From: Gemmatimonadota bacterium
GTDB taxonomy: Bacteria > Gemmatimonadota > Gemmatimonadetes > Gemmatimonadales > Gemmatimonadaceae
Reading direction: 5' to 3'
DNA length: 64,000 nt
NCBI GenBank assembly: GCA_016182795.1
Contig: JACPFW010000015.1
Coordinates: 124,001 to 188,000 of the forward strand
Below, piece after piece: positions 53,438 to 62,916 of the stretch (the stretch's first letter is position 1; every line of letters starts with the position of its first letter). Position numbers and translations under genes: made by a program. The notes below the pieces were generated by a model. That model did not search any database and was not told where the DNA came from. It saw nothing but the letters and a program-made list of their open reading frames with translations.

Positions 53438-53465
53438 CCCCGTTCACTTCGGTGAGCGGGGCGTT
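53438..53465 (-). terminator. UUCG-loop hairpin at the 3' end of the BTAD-TolB regulator
   Basis: CGCCCCGTTCAC and GTGAGCGGGGCG form a 12-bp stem (one G-U pair) around a TTCG tetraloop. The regulator's stop codon (53444-53446) lies inside the stem, so the gene ends within its own terminator. Confidence 0.55.
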
Positions 53466-56400
53466 GTGCGTGGGGGCGGGAGGTGCAGCACAGTTGGCGA
53501 CCGGAAGCGGCTCCAGTCGATGTCCGAGGGCACGCCATCGATGACGCGCAGCGGGCCAAGCAGCAGCTTCGTTCGCCAGGTGCTGCCATAGGTCAACGGC
53601 GTCAGCACACTGCCTCTTCCAATCGACGCGCCTGAGAGCCCGATGGGCACGCCGTTGATCGCCGCCCCGCAGCGTCCGTCTGGGAGAATCTGGAGGCGCA
53701 CCGAGTATGGCGTGCCCGATACGAGCCATCGCTGCGTCGCCGCGTCGAGACGGACTATCGCGTCACCGATCTGGAGTCCTTGACGACCCTCGACTCCCTC
53801 CGTGTACGGATAGATCAGCAGGCAACTCTGGAGTCCCTTCACCTTGCCTGTAAACGGCAAGTATCCGGTTCGATGATCCCATCGAGCGAGCATGTGCTCG
53901 GGCTCGGCGACACGCAACTCGGTCGCCAGCAATTGCCACTGAAGTTCGTTGACCGGCGTGCGCACCGTGGCGTCGAGTGCGAGACCGCGGTGAAACGCGA
54001 AGGAACGCCGAAGATAGGCGCCGCTAAAGTACGAGCCGTCGCCCTCGTTGGAGAATGCCGGTCCGCGTTGCTTATCAGCCACGATGCGAGGCGTCGGATC
54101 GCCAAACACGCGCCAGCGCGCGAGGTCAGCCCATCGTTCGTCCAGCACCACCTGCTCTCGGCGCGGCAGCACGACGAGGACATGCGACGCCGTGCGCCAT
54201 CCCCCCGTGGTGGCTTGTACGGTGAATCGTCCCGGTATCCGCGCAATCAGAACATTCAGACTGTCAGTCTGAATCGCCGCGTCGCGCGAGTGCCAGTGCG
54301 CATTGGGCGCGGTGGAGCGCCGGCCGTCACTCCATGCGGCCAGTACCTCAAGGTGGTGCGGCACGCCGACGTAGAGAGTGTCCACCGAACGGGCGAACAC
54401 CAACGAGTCGACGAACGGTCGTGGATGGCCCGTCGCCCCCCACGTCAATGTTCGAAAGACACGTCCGCTCGACGGCACCTCGAGTGTCCGCGAACGCTCC
54501 ATGCGCTGCAGCGGCGCGACGCGGACCAATCCGTCGCCGGCGGCGCTTTCCTGCCACGCTACCCAGTCACCGAAGGGTGAGATTGTCGCCGAGCCAAGCG
54601 CGGTTGCCAGCGTGTCGCGACGCCAGGTCGAGTCCGGACTGAATGCGACGAGTCTGGACGTCCTGTCGAAGGCACCAATCGTGACCATCAGCGTGGACGC
54701 TGACGACCACCCGAGAATGTCCGGCGCTTCAGTGCGCGACAGGTTCGTGCAGCGTTCGCGCTCGCCATCGATGTCAATTACGCAGAGCTGTCTCGGCCGG
54801 CCGTCCAGCGGCTGTCGCAAAAACGCGAGCCGCGACCCGTCGGGACTCCACTGCGGAGCAGTCTCTCGATCCAGGTTCCGAGTCACACGGCGCACGAGTC
54901 CGGACGAGAGGTCAAGCACGGCGATCGCGTGATGCCGCTCGGCACTCCAGCGCGACGACGCAAACGTCACCGCACGCATGTCGGGCGACCAACTGCCGGG
55001 TACATCATCGCCGGTCGAATGTGTGAGGCGTTGGACCCCGCCATCTTCGGCCACGGCGGTTACCTCGCTTGCCCCGGAGTCGTTGAACACGCGCTCCTCA
55101 AGCATCGTCCCATTGCGCGGGTCGACGTTCGCTCCGCTATGACTGCTCAGCCACCGTGTGGAGTCGAAATACGGCCGCCCGCGCCGCAGCTCGAGCGGGT
55201 GGGCGGGATCCCAATCGGCGCCGCGAATGTTCAAGCGCCATTCGGTCGAATGATTCGCGGCATCGCGTCCGAACACGCGGAGCACGGCGTCGGGGGGCTC
55301 GGGTGAGTGGTTGATCCGCCACGCCGTCGCGGTCCCCATCAGCACGAGGCCAACCACCGAGAACGTGAGGCGCCGGCGAAACGGCCGCAGGCGAATCCGT
55401 GATGGCAGCGCGCGCGCCACGGCACGCGCGAGATCCCGATGCTCGGAGCTCGGACCCAGCCACGTGGCGAGCGTCGTCGCGACGGTCCTGTTTCGCGGCA
55501 GCGCCGTGCGCTGGAGAGCGGGGGCGAGGGCCGAGGCGAGTTCGAATGGCGAGACGACGGACGCCAAGAGTCGCGCGCCGCGCGCCAGCCATCGCGCGTC
55601 AGAATCGCGAACGCATGCGAAGCCGAGTTCGCGGGTCCACTCCGTCCGATCATCCAGAGTGATCAGGCCCAGCACGGCATCGGCGATGAGATCGTGTGCG
55701 AGCGCGTAGCGGTCGCCGTCGCGCACGATCAAGGCATGGCGTTCTGCCTCCACGAGCGCTTCGTGTATCGCTGGAGCCTCGGTGCCGTCGGCCGCCGCGG
55801 CCAACAGACGCGCGGGCAGCGCACGCCCGGCCAGGGCGAGCGACGCCACGAACCGAAGCGCCAGCGGAGAGAGCGCTCCCAGGCTCCGCGACATCGCATT
55901 GCCGTCCGTTAGATGCCGGATCAACGCCGGCGGGTCGTTGCAGGTCCATTCATCCGCGCCAGCGCGCAGCAGGCCCGCTTGCAGCACGTCGCGCAGTGCG
56001 AGCAGCACGAACAACGGAATGCCGCGTGACGCCGCGTGGAGCGCACCGATGACCTCACCGCGCCAGGCGACATCAGGGAGCGGTCGAATGCTTCCGACCA
56101 GTGCGTCGACCTGCGCCTCGGTTAGTGGCGCAAGGACGAGCGCGACCGTTCTGTCCGCCGGCAGCGCGATTCGCGCGCCCGGTCGTTCGGCGACGACGAC
56201 GAGCACCCGGGCGACGGACAACCGCGCGAAGGCAGCCTGCAGGGCATCGACCGACGCATCATCGGCCCAGTGAAGGTCGTCAAGCAACAGCGCGGTTGGC
56301 TTCTCGTCGGCAATGCACAGGAGCAACTCGTGCAACGCCCGAGAACGACGCAGGAGCAAGTCGAGTCCGCTGGTGTCGCTCGGCGCGTTGAATACACTGG

Positions 56401-57517
56401 CGAGTGCGCTGTTGAGGCCAATCAGCACGCCGGCCGTCCCCGGCGTCACGGCCGCCGCTCCGCTGAGGGCGGCGAGCTTGGTGACGAGCGCGCTGATCAG
56501 GGCGAACGGCACGTCACGCTCGCCGGGCAAGGCGCGAATGCGTACGGTCCGGACGCGCAGTGACCGCAGCCGCTGTTCGATGTCCGCGAGCAACCGGCTC
56601 TTGCCGATGCCTGCGCCCGCGGTGATGCCCACGAATCCCGTGGTCGCCTGCCGCGCCGCCTCCCACGCCGCGATAATGGCGGCGAACTCGGCTTCACGAC
56701 CAATGAGATCCGGTCTCAACTCGTCGGTGGCCGCCACGGGCGGTACGCCGGTCGCGGCGCGCTCACGGCGGGCCTGCGCAATCAACGCGACGGTCGCCGG
56801 CTCCGGGTCGAGTTCCTCAGCCGATAGCCACTGCGCCAGGACCGCCGTCTCGGTGAGCGCCTGACCGAACTCGCCGGCGGCCAGCAGCGCCTCGATGAGC
56901 GCGCGACGACTGCGCTGGCCGTGCGGCTCGATCTGGACCAGACTGCGTGCGGCATTGGCGGCGTCCCTAGGCCGACCCGAATCGAGCAGCCGGCGCACGT
57001 GCACATCCAGTGCGTTGGCCACGTCGCTTCGCACGCGATGTCGTACGCTGTCCGCCCAGAGCTCGAACTCATGGCAGCCCGGCGCCGCAAAATCGGCGAA
57101 AAAGTCGCCGGTGAACAGCGCAATCGCGTCGGCCGGCCGATTCTCCTGCAGCGCCACCGTGAGCGCCGTCAGATCGCTCGGCAGCGGTCGGGTCAGCCGG
57201 CAGCGCGACATCGTGGCATCGAGCAGTTCGTCAAGCCCGGCGTTCCTGATCTGCAGCAGCACGTTGCGCAGTGAGTGGGCCGGATCGCGCACGCAATTGC
57301 CGCCCCACAGCAAGTCCATCAGGAACTCGCGGCTGGCCTCGTGCTGCGCGATGACGCTGAGGTACGCAATCAGGGCGAGCGGCTTGCCCTTGCCGAGCAC
57401 GCGGACTTCGTCGCCCGTGGGTGTGCGGCGCGCGAGGTAGGGTTCGCCGAGCAGGCGCAGCGTCAGATGGCCGTCATCGGCGGTGCTGATCGCGTCGGCG
57501 AGACGCGTACTCGTCAT
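53444..57517 (-). CDS. Giant BTAD-AAA ATPase-transmembrane-TolB-like regulator
   Basis: Predicted product of 1357 residues from the ATG at 57517. Domains in order: winged-helix/BTAD (about 18-255, LTLRLLGEPYLARR, later VHVRRLLDSGRPRDAA), a STAND/AAA-type ATPase (Walker A GITAGAGIGKSRLL near 300, Walker B ALLLDDLHWADD near 411) with helical repeats, one membrane helix (about 715-735, FSVVGLVLMGTATAW), then TolB/WD40-like repeats (GSWSPDMRAVTFAS, APQWSPDGSRLAFLR) and a C-terminal LamG-like beta-sandwich. If the helix is real, DNA-binding and sensing parts lie on opposite sides of the inner membrane, as in CadC-type one-component regulators. Confidence 0.85.
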   Translation of the reverse strand: MTSTRLADAISTADDGHLTLRLLGEPYLARRTPTGDEVRVLGKGKPLALIAYLSVIAQHEASREFLMDLLWGGNCVRDPAHSLRNVLLQIRNAGLDELLDATMSRCRLTRPLPSDLTALTVALQENRPADAIALFTGDFFADFAAPGCHEFELWADSVRHRVRSDVANALDVHVRRLLDSGRPRDAANAARSLVQIEPHGQRSRRALIEALLAAGEFGQALTETAVLAQWLSAEELDPEPATVALIAQARRERAATGVPPVAATDELRPDLIGREAEFAAIIAAWEAARQATTGFVGITAGAGIGKSRLLADIEQRLRSLRVRTVRIRALPGERDVPFALISALVTKLAALSGAAAVTPGTAGVLIGLNSALASVFNAPSDTSGLDLLLRRSRALHELLLCIADEKPTALLLDDLHWADDASVDALQAAFARLSVARVLVVVAERPGARIALPADRTVALVLAPLTEAQVDALVGSIRPLPDVAWRGEVIGALHAASRGIPLFVLLALRDVLQAGLLRAGADEWTCNDPPALIRHLTDGNAMSRSLGALSPLALRFVASLALAGRALPARLLAAAADGTEAPAIHEALVEAERHALIVRDGDRYALAHDLIADAVLGLITLDDRTEWTRELGFACVRDSDARWLARGARLLASVVSPFELASALAPALQRTALPRNRTVATTLATWLGPSSEHRDLARAVARALPSRIRLRPFRRRLTFSVVGLVLMGTATAWRINHSPEPPDAVLRVFGRDAANHSTEWRLNIRGADWDPAHPLELRRGRPYFDSTRWLSSHSGANVDPRNGTMLEERVFNDSGASEVTAVAEDGGVQRLTHSTGDDVPGSWSPDMRAVTFASSRWSAERHHAIAVLDLSSGLVRRVTRNLDRETAPQWSPDGSRLAFLRQPLDGRPRQLCVIDIDGERERCTNLSRTEAPDILGWSSASTLMVTIGAFDRTSRLVAFSPDSTWRRDTLATALGSATISPFGDWVAWQESAAGDGLVRVAPLQRMERSRTLEVPSSGRVFRTLTWGATGHPRPFVDSLVFARSVDTLYVGVPHHLEVLAAWSDGRRSTAPNAHWHSRDAAIQTDSLNVLIARIPGRFTVQATTGGWRTASHVLVVLPRREQVVLDERWADLARWRVFGDPTPRIVADKQRGPAFSNEGDGSYFSGAYLRRSFAFHRGLALDATVRTPVNELQWQLLATELRVAEPEHMLARWDHRTGYLPFTGKVKGLQSCLLIYPYTEGVEGRQGLQIGDAIVRLDAATQRWLVSGTPYSVRLQILPDGRCGAAINGVPIGLSGASIGRGSVLTPLTYGSTWRTKLLLGPLRVIDGVPSDIDWSRFRSPTVLHLPPPRTTPRSPK

Positions 57518-57795
57518 CGCGTGCTGGGGTCCGCGTGACCCAATGGCCACGGAGTGCGGGCGGCGGGGTAGTGCGTGTGACGCTCCAATGAGGCTGACAG
57601 ACGTGGTTGGCGCGTTCGACGAGTCGTTCCGGCCTCTGGCTGCCGGTACGCCGCGCCTTGCGCGGCCCCTCCAGTCGCGAAGGTACACTATGTAACGAGC
57701 ACCAGCAAGCAGTCCACGCGTGCGCGCGCTCGTGGGCGGGGCGAAGGGTCTTCTGTGGTGGCGAAGGGGGCGGCTCCGGAGGTTATCTTCACTTC

Positions 57796-58209
57796 ATGCC
57801 CCTCCTCACCGTCACCCGCCGCCTCACCTTCAACGCCGCCCATCGGGTGCACAACCCGGCGCTCAGCGACGCCGAGAATGCCCGCCTCTTTGGCAAGTGC
57901 AACAACCCGAACTGGCACGGCCACAACTACACCCTCGAAGTCTCGGTCGTCGGTGAACCGGATCCGGTGTCGGGGTACGTCATCGACCTCGCCGAACTGA
58001 AGCGCCTGGTCGAGCGCGTCCTCCTCGACCACGTGGACCATCACAACTTCAACCTCGACGTTCCGGAGATGGCGGGAACAAATCCCACCGCCGAGAACAT
58101 TATTCTCATGTTCTGGCGCGTCCTCGAGCCGGCGCTGAGGCCGCGCACGCTCGCGCGCCTCCGTCTGTGGGAAACCGAAAACAACTGGGTTGAATACGAT
58201 GGCCGCTGA
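57796..58209 (+). CDS. 6-pyruvoyl-tetrahydropterin synthase / QueD family
   Basis: Predicted product of 137 residues from the ATG at 57796. Zinc ligands are H16 (FNAAHRVHN) and H41/H43 (NWHGHNY). The catalytic cysteine is C35 in [12 protein letters not shown], a spacing and sequence close to eukaryotic-type PTPS. The C-terminus has [11 protein letters not shown], matching the PTPS active-site Glu and Asn region. It either makes 6-pyruvoyl-tetrahydropterin (biopterin pathway) or 6-carboxy-tetrahydropterin (queuosine). The gene overlaps folE by 11 bp. No queC or queE nearby. Confidence 0.88.
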   Translation: MPLLTVTRRLTFNAAHRVHNPALSDAENARLFGKCNNPNWHGHNYTLEVSVVGEPDPVSGYVIDLAELKRLVERVLLDHVDHHNFNLDVPEMAGTNPTAENIILMFWRVLEPALRPRTLARLRLWETENNWVEYDGR

Positions 58210-58870
58210 CGCCCCCCGCTCGTCCCGTCCGCTGCGCGCCGCCCGCCTCGATGCCGCCGGCGATCCGTTCGACGACGCCACCAACATCGGCGGCGACCGC
58301 TATCTGGAGTTCGAGAACCTCGTCCGCCGCCAGCTCGAACTCCTCGGCGAGGAACCGGCGCGCGATGGGCTCGCCAAGACGCCGAGCCGCGTGGCCAAAT
58401 CGTTGACATGGCTCACCCGCGGCTACCAGATGGACGTGCAGGACGTCGTTGGCGACGCGGTCTTTGACGAGGAGCACCATTCGATGGTCATGGTGCGCGA
58501 CATCGAGCTGTACTCGATGTGCGAACACCATATGCTCCCGTTCTTCGGCAAGGCGCACATCGCCTACATCCCGAACGGCAAGATCGTCGGGCTCTCCAAG
58601 CTGCCGCGCATCGTCGAGGTCTTTTCGCGCCGGCTGCAGGTGCAGGAACGCCTCACCGAGCAGGTCGCCGCCGCCATCGAGGACGTGCTCAAGCCGCTCG
58701 GCGTCGGCGTCGTCATCGAGGCGTACCACCTCTGCATGATGATGCGCGGCGTCGAGAAGCAGAACTCCAAGACGATCACCTCGGCTCTCCGCGGCGCCTT
58801 CCGCGACGACGCGAAGACGCGCGACGAGTTCCTGCGCCTCGCGTACGCTCCGTCCAACCCGCTGCGCTGA
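58199..58870 (+). CDS. folE: GTP cyclohydrolase I
   Basis: Predicted product of 223 residues from the ATG at 58199. Zinc ligands are C108 and H111 in [12 protein letters not shown] and C179 in YHLCMMMRG. The catalytic region [31 protein letters not shown] is intact, and the end EFLRLAYAP is standard. It converts GTP to 7,8-dihydroneopterin triphosphate, the common entry to folate, queuosine and biopterin. Overlaps the PTPS gene upstream and touches the SDR gene downstream by 1 bp (TGATG). Confidence 0.95.
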   Translation: MAADAPRSSRPLRAARLDAAGDPFDDATNIGGDRYLEFENLVRRQLELLGEEPARDGLAKTPSRVAKSLTWLTRGYQMDVQDVVGDAVFDEEHHSMVMVRDIELYSMCEHHMLPFFGKAHIAYIPNGKIVGLSKLPRIVEVFSRRLQVQERLTEQVAAAIEDVLKPLGVGVVIEAYHLCMMMRGVEKQNSKTITSALRGAFRDDAKTRDEFLRLAYAPSNPLR

Positions 58871-59607
58871 TGACCATCGGCTCCGGATCGTCCGCGCCGC
58901 TGGCCGGCCGCACCGCGCTCATCACCGGCGCATCGCGCGGCATTGGCGCGGCGACGGCGCGCGCGCTTGCGGGCGCCGGCGCGCGCCTCGCCCTTGTGGC
59001 GCGCGGCACGGAGGCCCTGCACATCCTCACGCGCGAACTCGGCGACGGCCACCTCGTGGTCGCCGCCGACTGCACGCAGGCCGCCGACGTCGCGCGCCTT
59101 GCGGAGGCGGTGCTGACGTGGGCCGGTGGCGCGCCGGACATCCTGGTCAACAACGCGGGCATCTACCCGCGTGCCAAGCTGCACGAGCAGGATCCCGACG
59201 AGTTCGCGGCGACGCTCGACATCAATCTCGCCGCGCCGTTTCGCGTGCTGCACGCCTTTCTCCCCGCCATGCGCACGCGGCGCAGCGGGCACGTTGTGTC
59301 TATTGGCACGGTGGCCGACCGCAGCATCTGGCCGATGAACGGCGCGTACAGCGCCTCCAAGTTCGGCCTGCGCGCGCTGCACGAAGTGCTGTACGCGGAG
59401 TCGCGCGGCACGGGCGTGCGCGCCACGCTGGTGTCGCCGGGGGCCGTCGACACGACCATCTGGGACGCGCACGAGGCCGAACTGGGCAAGACGCTGTCGA
59501 AGCGCGAGGCGATGCTGCAACCCGACGACGTCGCGCGCGCGGTGCTCTATGCAGTCACTCAGCCGTCGCATATGACGGTCTACGAGCTGCGTCTCTCGCC
59601 GCAGTGA
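58870..59607 (+). CDS. Short-chain dehydrogenase/reductase, possible sepiapterin reductase
   Basis: Predicted product of 245 residues. The Rossmann loop is TGASRGIG (19-26), with NNAG (94-97) and the catalytic S144, Y160 and K164 (YSASK). Its placement in a translationally coupled PTPS-folE-SDR set makes a sepiapterin-reductase-like role plausible: two NADPH-dependent reductions yielding tetrahydrobiopterin. SDR substrates cannot be read from sequence alone, so the specific role is inference. Confidence 0.85.
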   Translation: MTIGSGSSAPLAGRTALITGASRGIGAATARALAGAGARLALVARGTEALHILTRELGDGHLVVAADCTQAADVARLAEAVLTWAGGAPDILVNNAGIYPRAKLHEQDPDEFAATLDINLAAPFRVLHAFLPAMRTRRSGHVVSIGTVADRSIWPMNGAYSASKFGLRALHEVLYAESRGTGVRATLVSPGAVDTTIWDAHEAELGKTLSKREAMLQPDDVARAVLYAVTQPSHMTVYELRLSPQ

Positions 59608-59616
59608 GGTAGTCCG

Positions 59617-60234
59617 GTGTTCGTCGAGCTCATCGACCGCCTCCGCTGCCTGAATATCCACACCGATACCTGGCTCGTGGCCGCCGCCTCGCGCTCCGCC
59701 AACCGCCATTTGATCGACGCCACACTCGGCTGCCCCGAGTGCGACGCGGAATACGAAGTGCGAGACGGCGAGGTCTGGTTTGGTGAAGTCGTGCCACGCG
59801 CCACCACCGAGCCGATGAACGTCGACGACGCGATGCGCGCCGCCGCGCTGCTGAAATGCCAGGAGCACGGCCTCTATGTGCTCGACGGCGCGTGGGGCGG
59901 TCTGGCAGCGGCGCTCCAGCAGATCGTCGACGTCGATCTCCTGCTCACCGACCCGCCGAGCGTGCCGTCAACGCACGCGGCCGCCGGACAGGGCACGCTG
60001 CGCGGCGTTGGTGAGCGCTGGCCGCTGGCCTCGGCGAGTCTGCACGGCATGGCCCTCGATCACGCCACCGACGCCCGCACGGCCGACGCCCTCCGCGTGC
60101 TGCGGCCGGGCGGACGCCTGGTCGCCCCGGTCGGCAGCCCGCTGCCGGCGGGCGCACGCGAACTCGCGCGCGACGACCGTCACTGGGTGGCGGAAAAGGC
60201 CGCCGACGTCATCACCCTGCGCCGCGCGACCTAG
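59617..60234 (+). CDS. Trm112-like / methyltransferase-fold hypothetical protein
   Basis: Predicted product of 205 residues with a GTG start at 59617. The N-terminal part has ATLGCPECDAEYEVRDGEVWFGE, a Trm112-like zinc-ribbon half (C39, C42). The rest resembles the C-terminal strands of a class I methyltransferase: LLLTDPP, and ALRVLRPGGRLVAPVGSPLP, without a clear SAM-binding motif I. It could be an activator of a methyltransferase or a decayed one. It starts 9 bp after the SDR gene. Confidence 0.6.
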   Translation: MFVELIDRLRCLNIHTDTWLVAAASRSANRHLIDATLGCPECDAEYEVRDGEVWFGEVVPRATTEPMNVDDAMRAAALLKCQEHGLYVLDGAWGGLAAALQQIVDVDLLLTDPPSVPSTHAAAGQGTLRGVGERWPLASASLHGMALDHATDARTADALRVLRPGGRLVAPVGSPLPAGARELARDDRHWVAEKAADVITLRRAT

Positions 60235-60244
60235 CCGGCGGGCG

Positions 60245-62107
60245 CTACTCGCCGTTCCCCGCGTAGAGTGAGTCAATCAGCGCCGCGTACGTCTTGTCGA
60301 TCACGCGCCGCTTCACCTTGAGCGTCGGCGTCAGTTCGCCGCGGTCGACGGTGAAATCATTGACCAGCAGCCCCACCTTCTTGGGCGTCTCGAAGCTCGC
60401 CAGCTTCATCCGCTCGCACTCCTCGGCGATCTCCTTCTCCATCTTCTTCTGGATCGTCGGCATCTGCAGCAGCTGAGTGCGCTCGCTCCACAGCACGTTA
60501 TGGAGCGCCGCCCACCGCTCCAGCGCGGCGAACTCCGGCACGATCAGCACAATCGGATACTTGCGCTTGTCGCCGATCATCACCGCCTGCGAGACGTATT
60601 TATTGGTCTTGAAGCCGTTCTCGATGTTCTGCGGCGCAATGTTCTTGCCTCCCGCCGTCACGATGATGTCTTTCTTGCGATCGGTGATGCGCAGGAAGCC
60701 GTCTTCGAGCACGCCGATGTCGCCGGTGTGGAACCAGCCCTCGCTATCGATCGCCTCGGCCGTCGCGTCGGCGCGGTTCCAGTACCCCTGCATCACGTGC
60801 GGTCCGCGCGTCAGCACCTCGCCGTCGCTGGCGATCATCACCTCGACGCCGTTGATCGGCTTGCCGATCGTCCCGATGCGGAACGCCGTCGGACTGTTCA
60901 CGCCGATGACCGGCGAAGTTTCCGTGAGGCCATAGCCCTCGAGGATCGTGAGGCCGGCCGCGAAGAAGAACTTGTTGATATCCGGTGACAGCGGCGCCCC
61001 GCCGGAGACGAAGAAACGAATGCGTCCGCCCGTGCGCGCCGTGATCTTGCTGAAGACGAGCTTGCGGGCGAGGGCATACTGCCATGCCAGCGGCCCGTGC
61101 GGCCTGTTACCGGCGAGCACGGCGTCGGCCCAGCGCTCGCCGACGGCGCGGGCCCAGAAGAAGATGCGCTTCTTGACGGCGCCGCTGGCCAGTGCGTTCT
61201 CAAACGCACGGGCGTACATCTTCTCGTACAGCCGCGGCACCGACATCGCAAAGGTTGGGCGCGCCTCCTGCAGGGCAATCGGCACGGTGTCAAAGCTGTC
61301 GACGTAGTGGATTGCCGCGCCCATCGCCCAGTACAGGTAGTCGCCCATCCGCTCAAAGATGTGGCAGAGCGGCAGGAAGCTGAGCGCGACTTCCTCGCCG
61401 ATGTGCAGCGGCAGCACCTGCATGGAGGCCTGCACGTTGGAGTAGATGTTGTCGTGCGACAGCATCACACCCTTGGGGAGCCCCGTGGTGCCCGACGTGT
61501 AGATGAGCGTGGCGAGCTCGTTGGGACCCACGGCAAGCGCGTCGCGCTTCCACTTCGCCGCCCGCTCGGGCGTGTCGACCGCCGCGCCGCGCGCCTCCAC
61601 CTCCGCCAGCGTCAGGTCGGCGCCGGTGCACAGCGAGGCGCTGAACGTGATCACGTGCTGCAGCGCCGGGCACTGCGCGCGAATGGCGGCGATCTTGGCC
61701 CCGTGCGTCTCACCCGACACGAACACCGCCACGGCTCCCGAATCGTTGAGCGGGTGCACGAGCTGTTCCGCGGGGAGCGACGGATAGAGGGGCACGTCGG
61801 CCAGCCGCGCCGCGAGGCACGCCCAGTCCGTCAGCGCCCACTCGGGCCGGTTCTCCGAGATCAGCGCCAGCCGATCGCCGGGGCGGAATCCTAGCTCGAG
61901 GAGGCCGAACGAGAGCTGGCGCACCCGACGTTCTGTATCGCGATGCGAGATCCCCTGCCACTGCCCCGCGGCGACGCGCACGTTCATTGCGTTCGGACGG
62001 TCGTACGCGGCCATCGCGTCGAAGAAGAGATGATTCAGTGTGCCCGGGGCAGGGCGTGGGCCTCCCTGTGCGATCATCTCGGCTCCATTCGACGGGGGGT
62101 TGGGCAC
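60245..62107 (-). CDS. Long-chain acyl-CoA synthetase (AMP-forming)
   Basis: Predicted product of 620 residues from the GTG at 62107; an ATG at 62077 is possible. The P-loop-like AMP motif is LIYTSGTTGLPKGVMLSH, followed by LPLCHIFERMGDYLYWAMG, EGYGLTETSPVIGVNSP, the hinge FHTGDIGVLEDGFLRITDRKKDII and the C-terminal lysine region with TAGGKNIAPQNIE. This matches FadD/FAA-type ligases, which activate long fatty acids for beta-oxidation or lipid synthesis. Confidence 0.92.
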   Translation of the reverse strand: MPNPPSNGAEMIAQGGPRPAPGTLNHLFFDAMAAYDRPNAMNVRVAAGQWQGISHRDTERRVRQLSFGLLELGFRPGDRLALISENRPEWALTDWACLAARLADVPLYPSLPAEQLVHPLNDSGAVAVFVSGETHGAKIAAIRAQCPALQHVITFSASLCTGADLTLAEVEARGAAVDTPERAAKWKRDALAVGPNELATLIYTSGTTGLPKGVMLSHDNIYSNVQASMQVLPLHIGEEVALSFLPLCHIFERMGDYLYWAMGAAIHYVDSFDTVPIALQEARPTFAMSVPRLYEKMYARAFENALASGAVKKRIFFWARAVGERWADAVLAGNRPHGPLAWQYALARKLVFSKITARTGGRIRFFVSGGAPLSPDINKFFFAAGLTILEGYGLTETSPVIGVNSPTAFRIGTIGKPINGVEVMIASDGEVLTRGPHVMQGYWNRADATAEAIDSEGWFHTGDIGVLEDGFLRITDRKKDIIVTAGGKNIAPQNIENGFKTNKYVSQAVMIGDKRKYPIVLIVPEFAALERWAALHNVLWSERTQLLQMPTIQKKMEKEIAEECERMKLASFETPKKVGLLVNDFTVDRGELTPTLKVKRRVIDKTYAALIDSLYAGNGE

Positions 62108-62127
62108 GCCGAGCGGAGGGGCCCCGG

Positions 62128-62916
62128 TCAGCGTGCCGTGTCTGGACGGAAGTGAATTACGAACTTCACGGGGCTTCCCGCTACTGGGGTGCCTCGATAC
62201 TTGGCCGACGCGGACACCACGAAGGAGTCGGCGGTCGACGGAAGCGAGTCCGCCCGAATGCGCAGCTTTCTCGAGGCCAGGCCGTCATTGGCGGTCGTGT
62301 CGACCACACTGGCCTTCTGGCTGTCGTCCCACAGCGAGGCATACTTCGTATCGCTCATCGCTATGGTCTGGCCTCTGAACGTCAGTTGCCAGCTCACCAG
62401 AAAGCCGGGCACGCCCACGACGGCGTCGGAGCTGTCGCGAGTCAACTTCACGGCCATGGCCGCGCTCACGTTGCTGGCGACGTCGGGGAGTGCATACCTG
62501 ACCGTGTCGACCACTGCGCCGCTCGCGGCGAGTTTCGACGGCACCTGCGTTACGGTGACCGTCTTCTGCAGCGACTGCAGTGCCGCGGCCACGGCCACCA
62601 CGCGCACCGTCCCGCTCGTCCGCGTCGTCGCCACCAAGTATCCCTGACTGCTGACGTCGACACCCGTGTCGAGCACGATGTACCGGACGGGCGGATCGGC
62701 GATCACGTCGCCATCGGCGTTGTACGCCACGGCGTGCAGCGGCGCGGCCATGCCTGTGGAGTCGCGCATGGTGTCATTGGCCACGAGCGACGGATACGGC
62801 AGGGTGTCGAATGCCAGCGCCACGATGCCATCCGGCGCGGTGCCAACCTCACTGCACGCCCCGACGCACGCGGCGGCCACCACGGCTGCGGCGACCCAGC
62901 GCGGTACTCGAGTCAT
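62128..62916 (-). CDS. Ig-like-domain lipoprotein
   Basis: Predicted product of 262 residues. The signal MTRVPRWVAAAVVAAACVGAC ends in a lipobox (VGAC). The mature part has one or two Ig-like (Big-type) beta sandwiches: PLHAVAYNADGDVIADPPVRYIV and GVDVSSQGYLVATTRTSGTVRVVAVA. The second half is less clear. It overlaps the parA-like gene by 4 bp (ATGA), so the two are co-translated although their likely functions differ. Confidence 0.75.
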   Translation of the reverse strand: MTRVPRWVAAAVVAAACVGACSEVGTAPDGIVALAFDTLPYPSLVANDTMRDSTGMAAPLHAVAYNADGDVIADPPVRYIVLDTGVDVSSQGYLVATTRTSGTVRVVAVAAALQSLQKTVTVTQVPSKLAASGAVVDTVRYALPDVASNVSAAMAVKLTRDSSDAVVGVPGFLVSWQLTFRGQTIAMSDTKYASLWDDSQKASVVDTTANDGLASRKLRIRADSLPSTADSFVVSASAKYRGTPVAGSPVKFVIHFRPDTAR

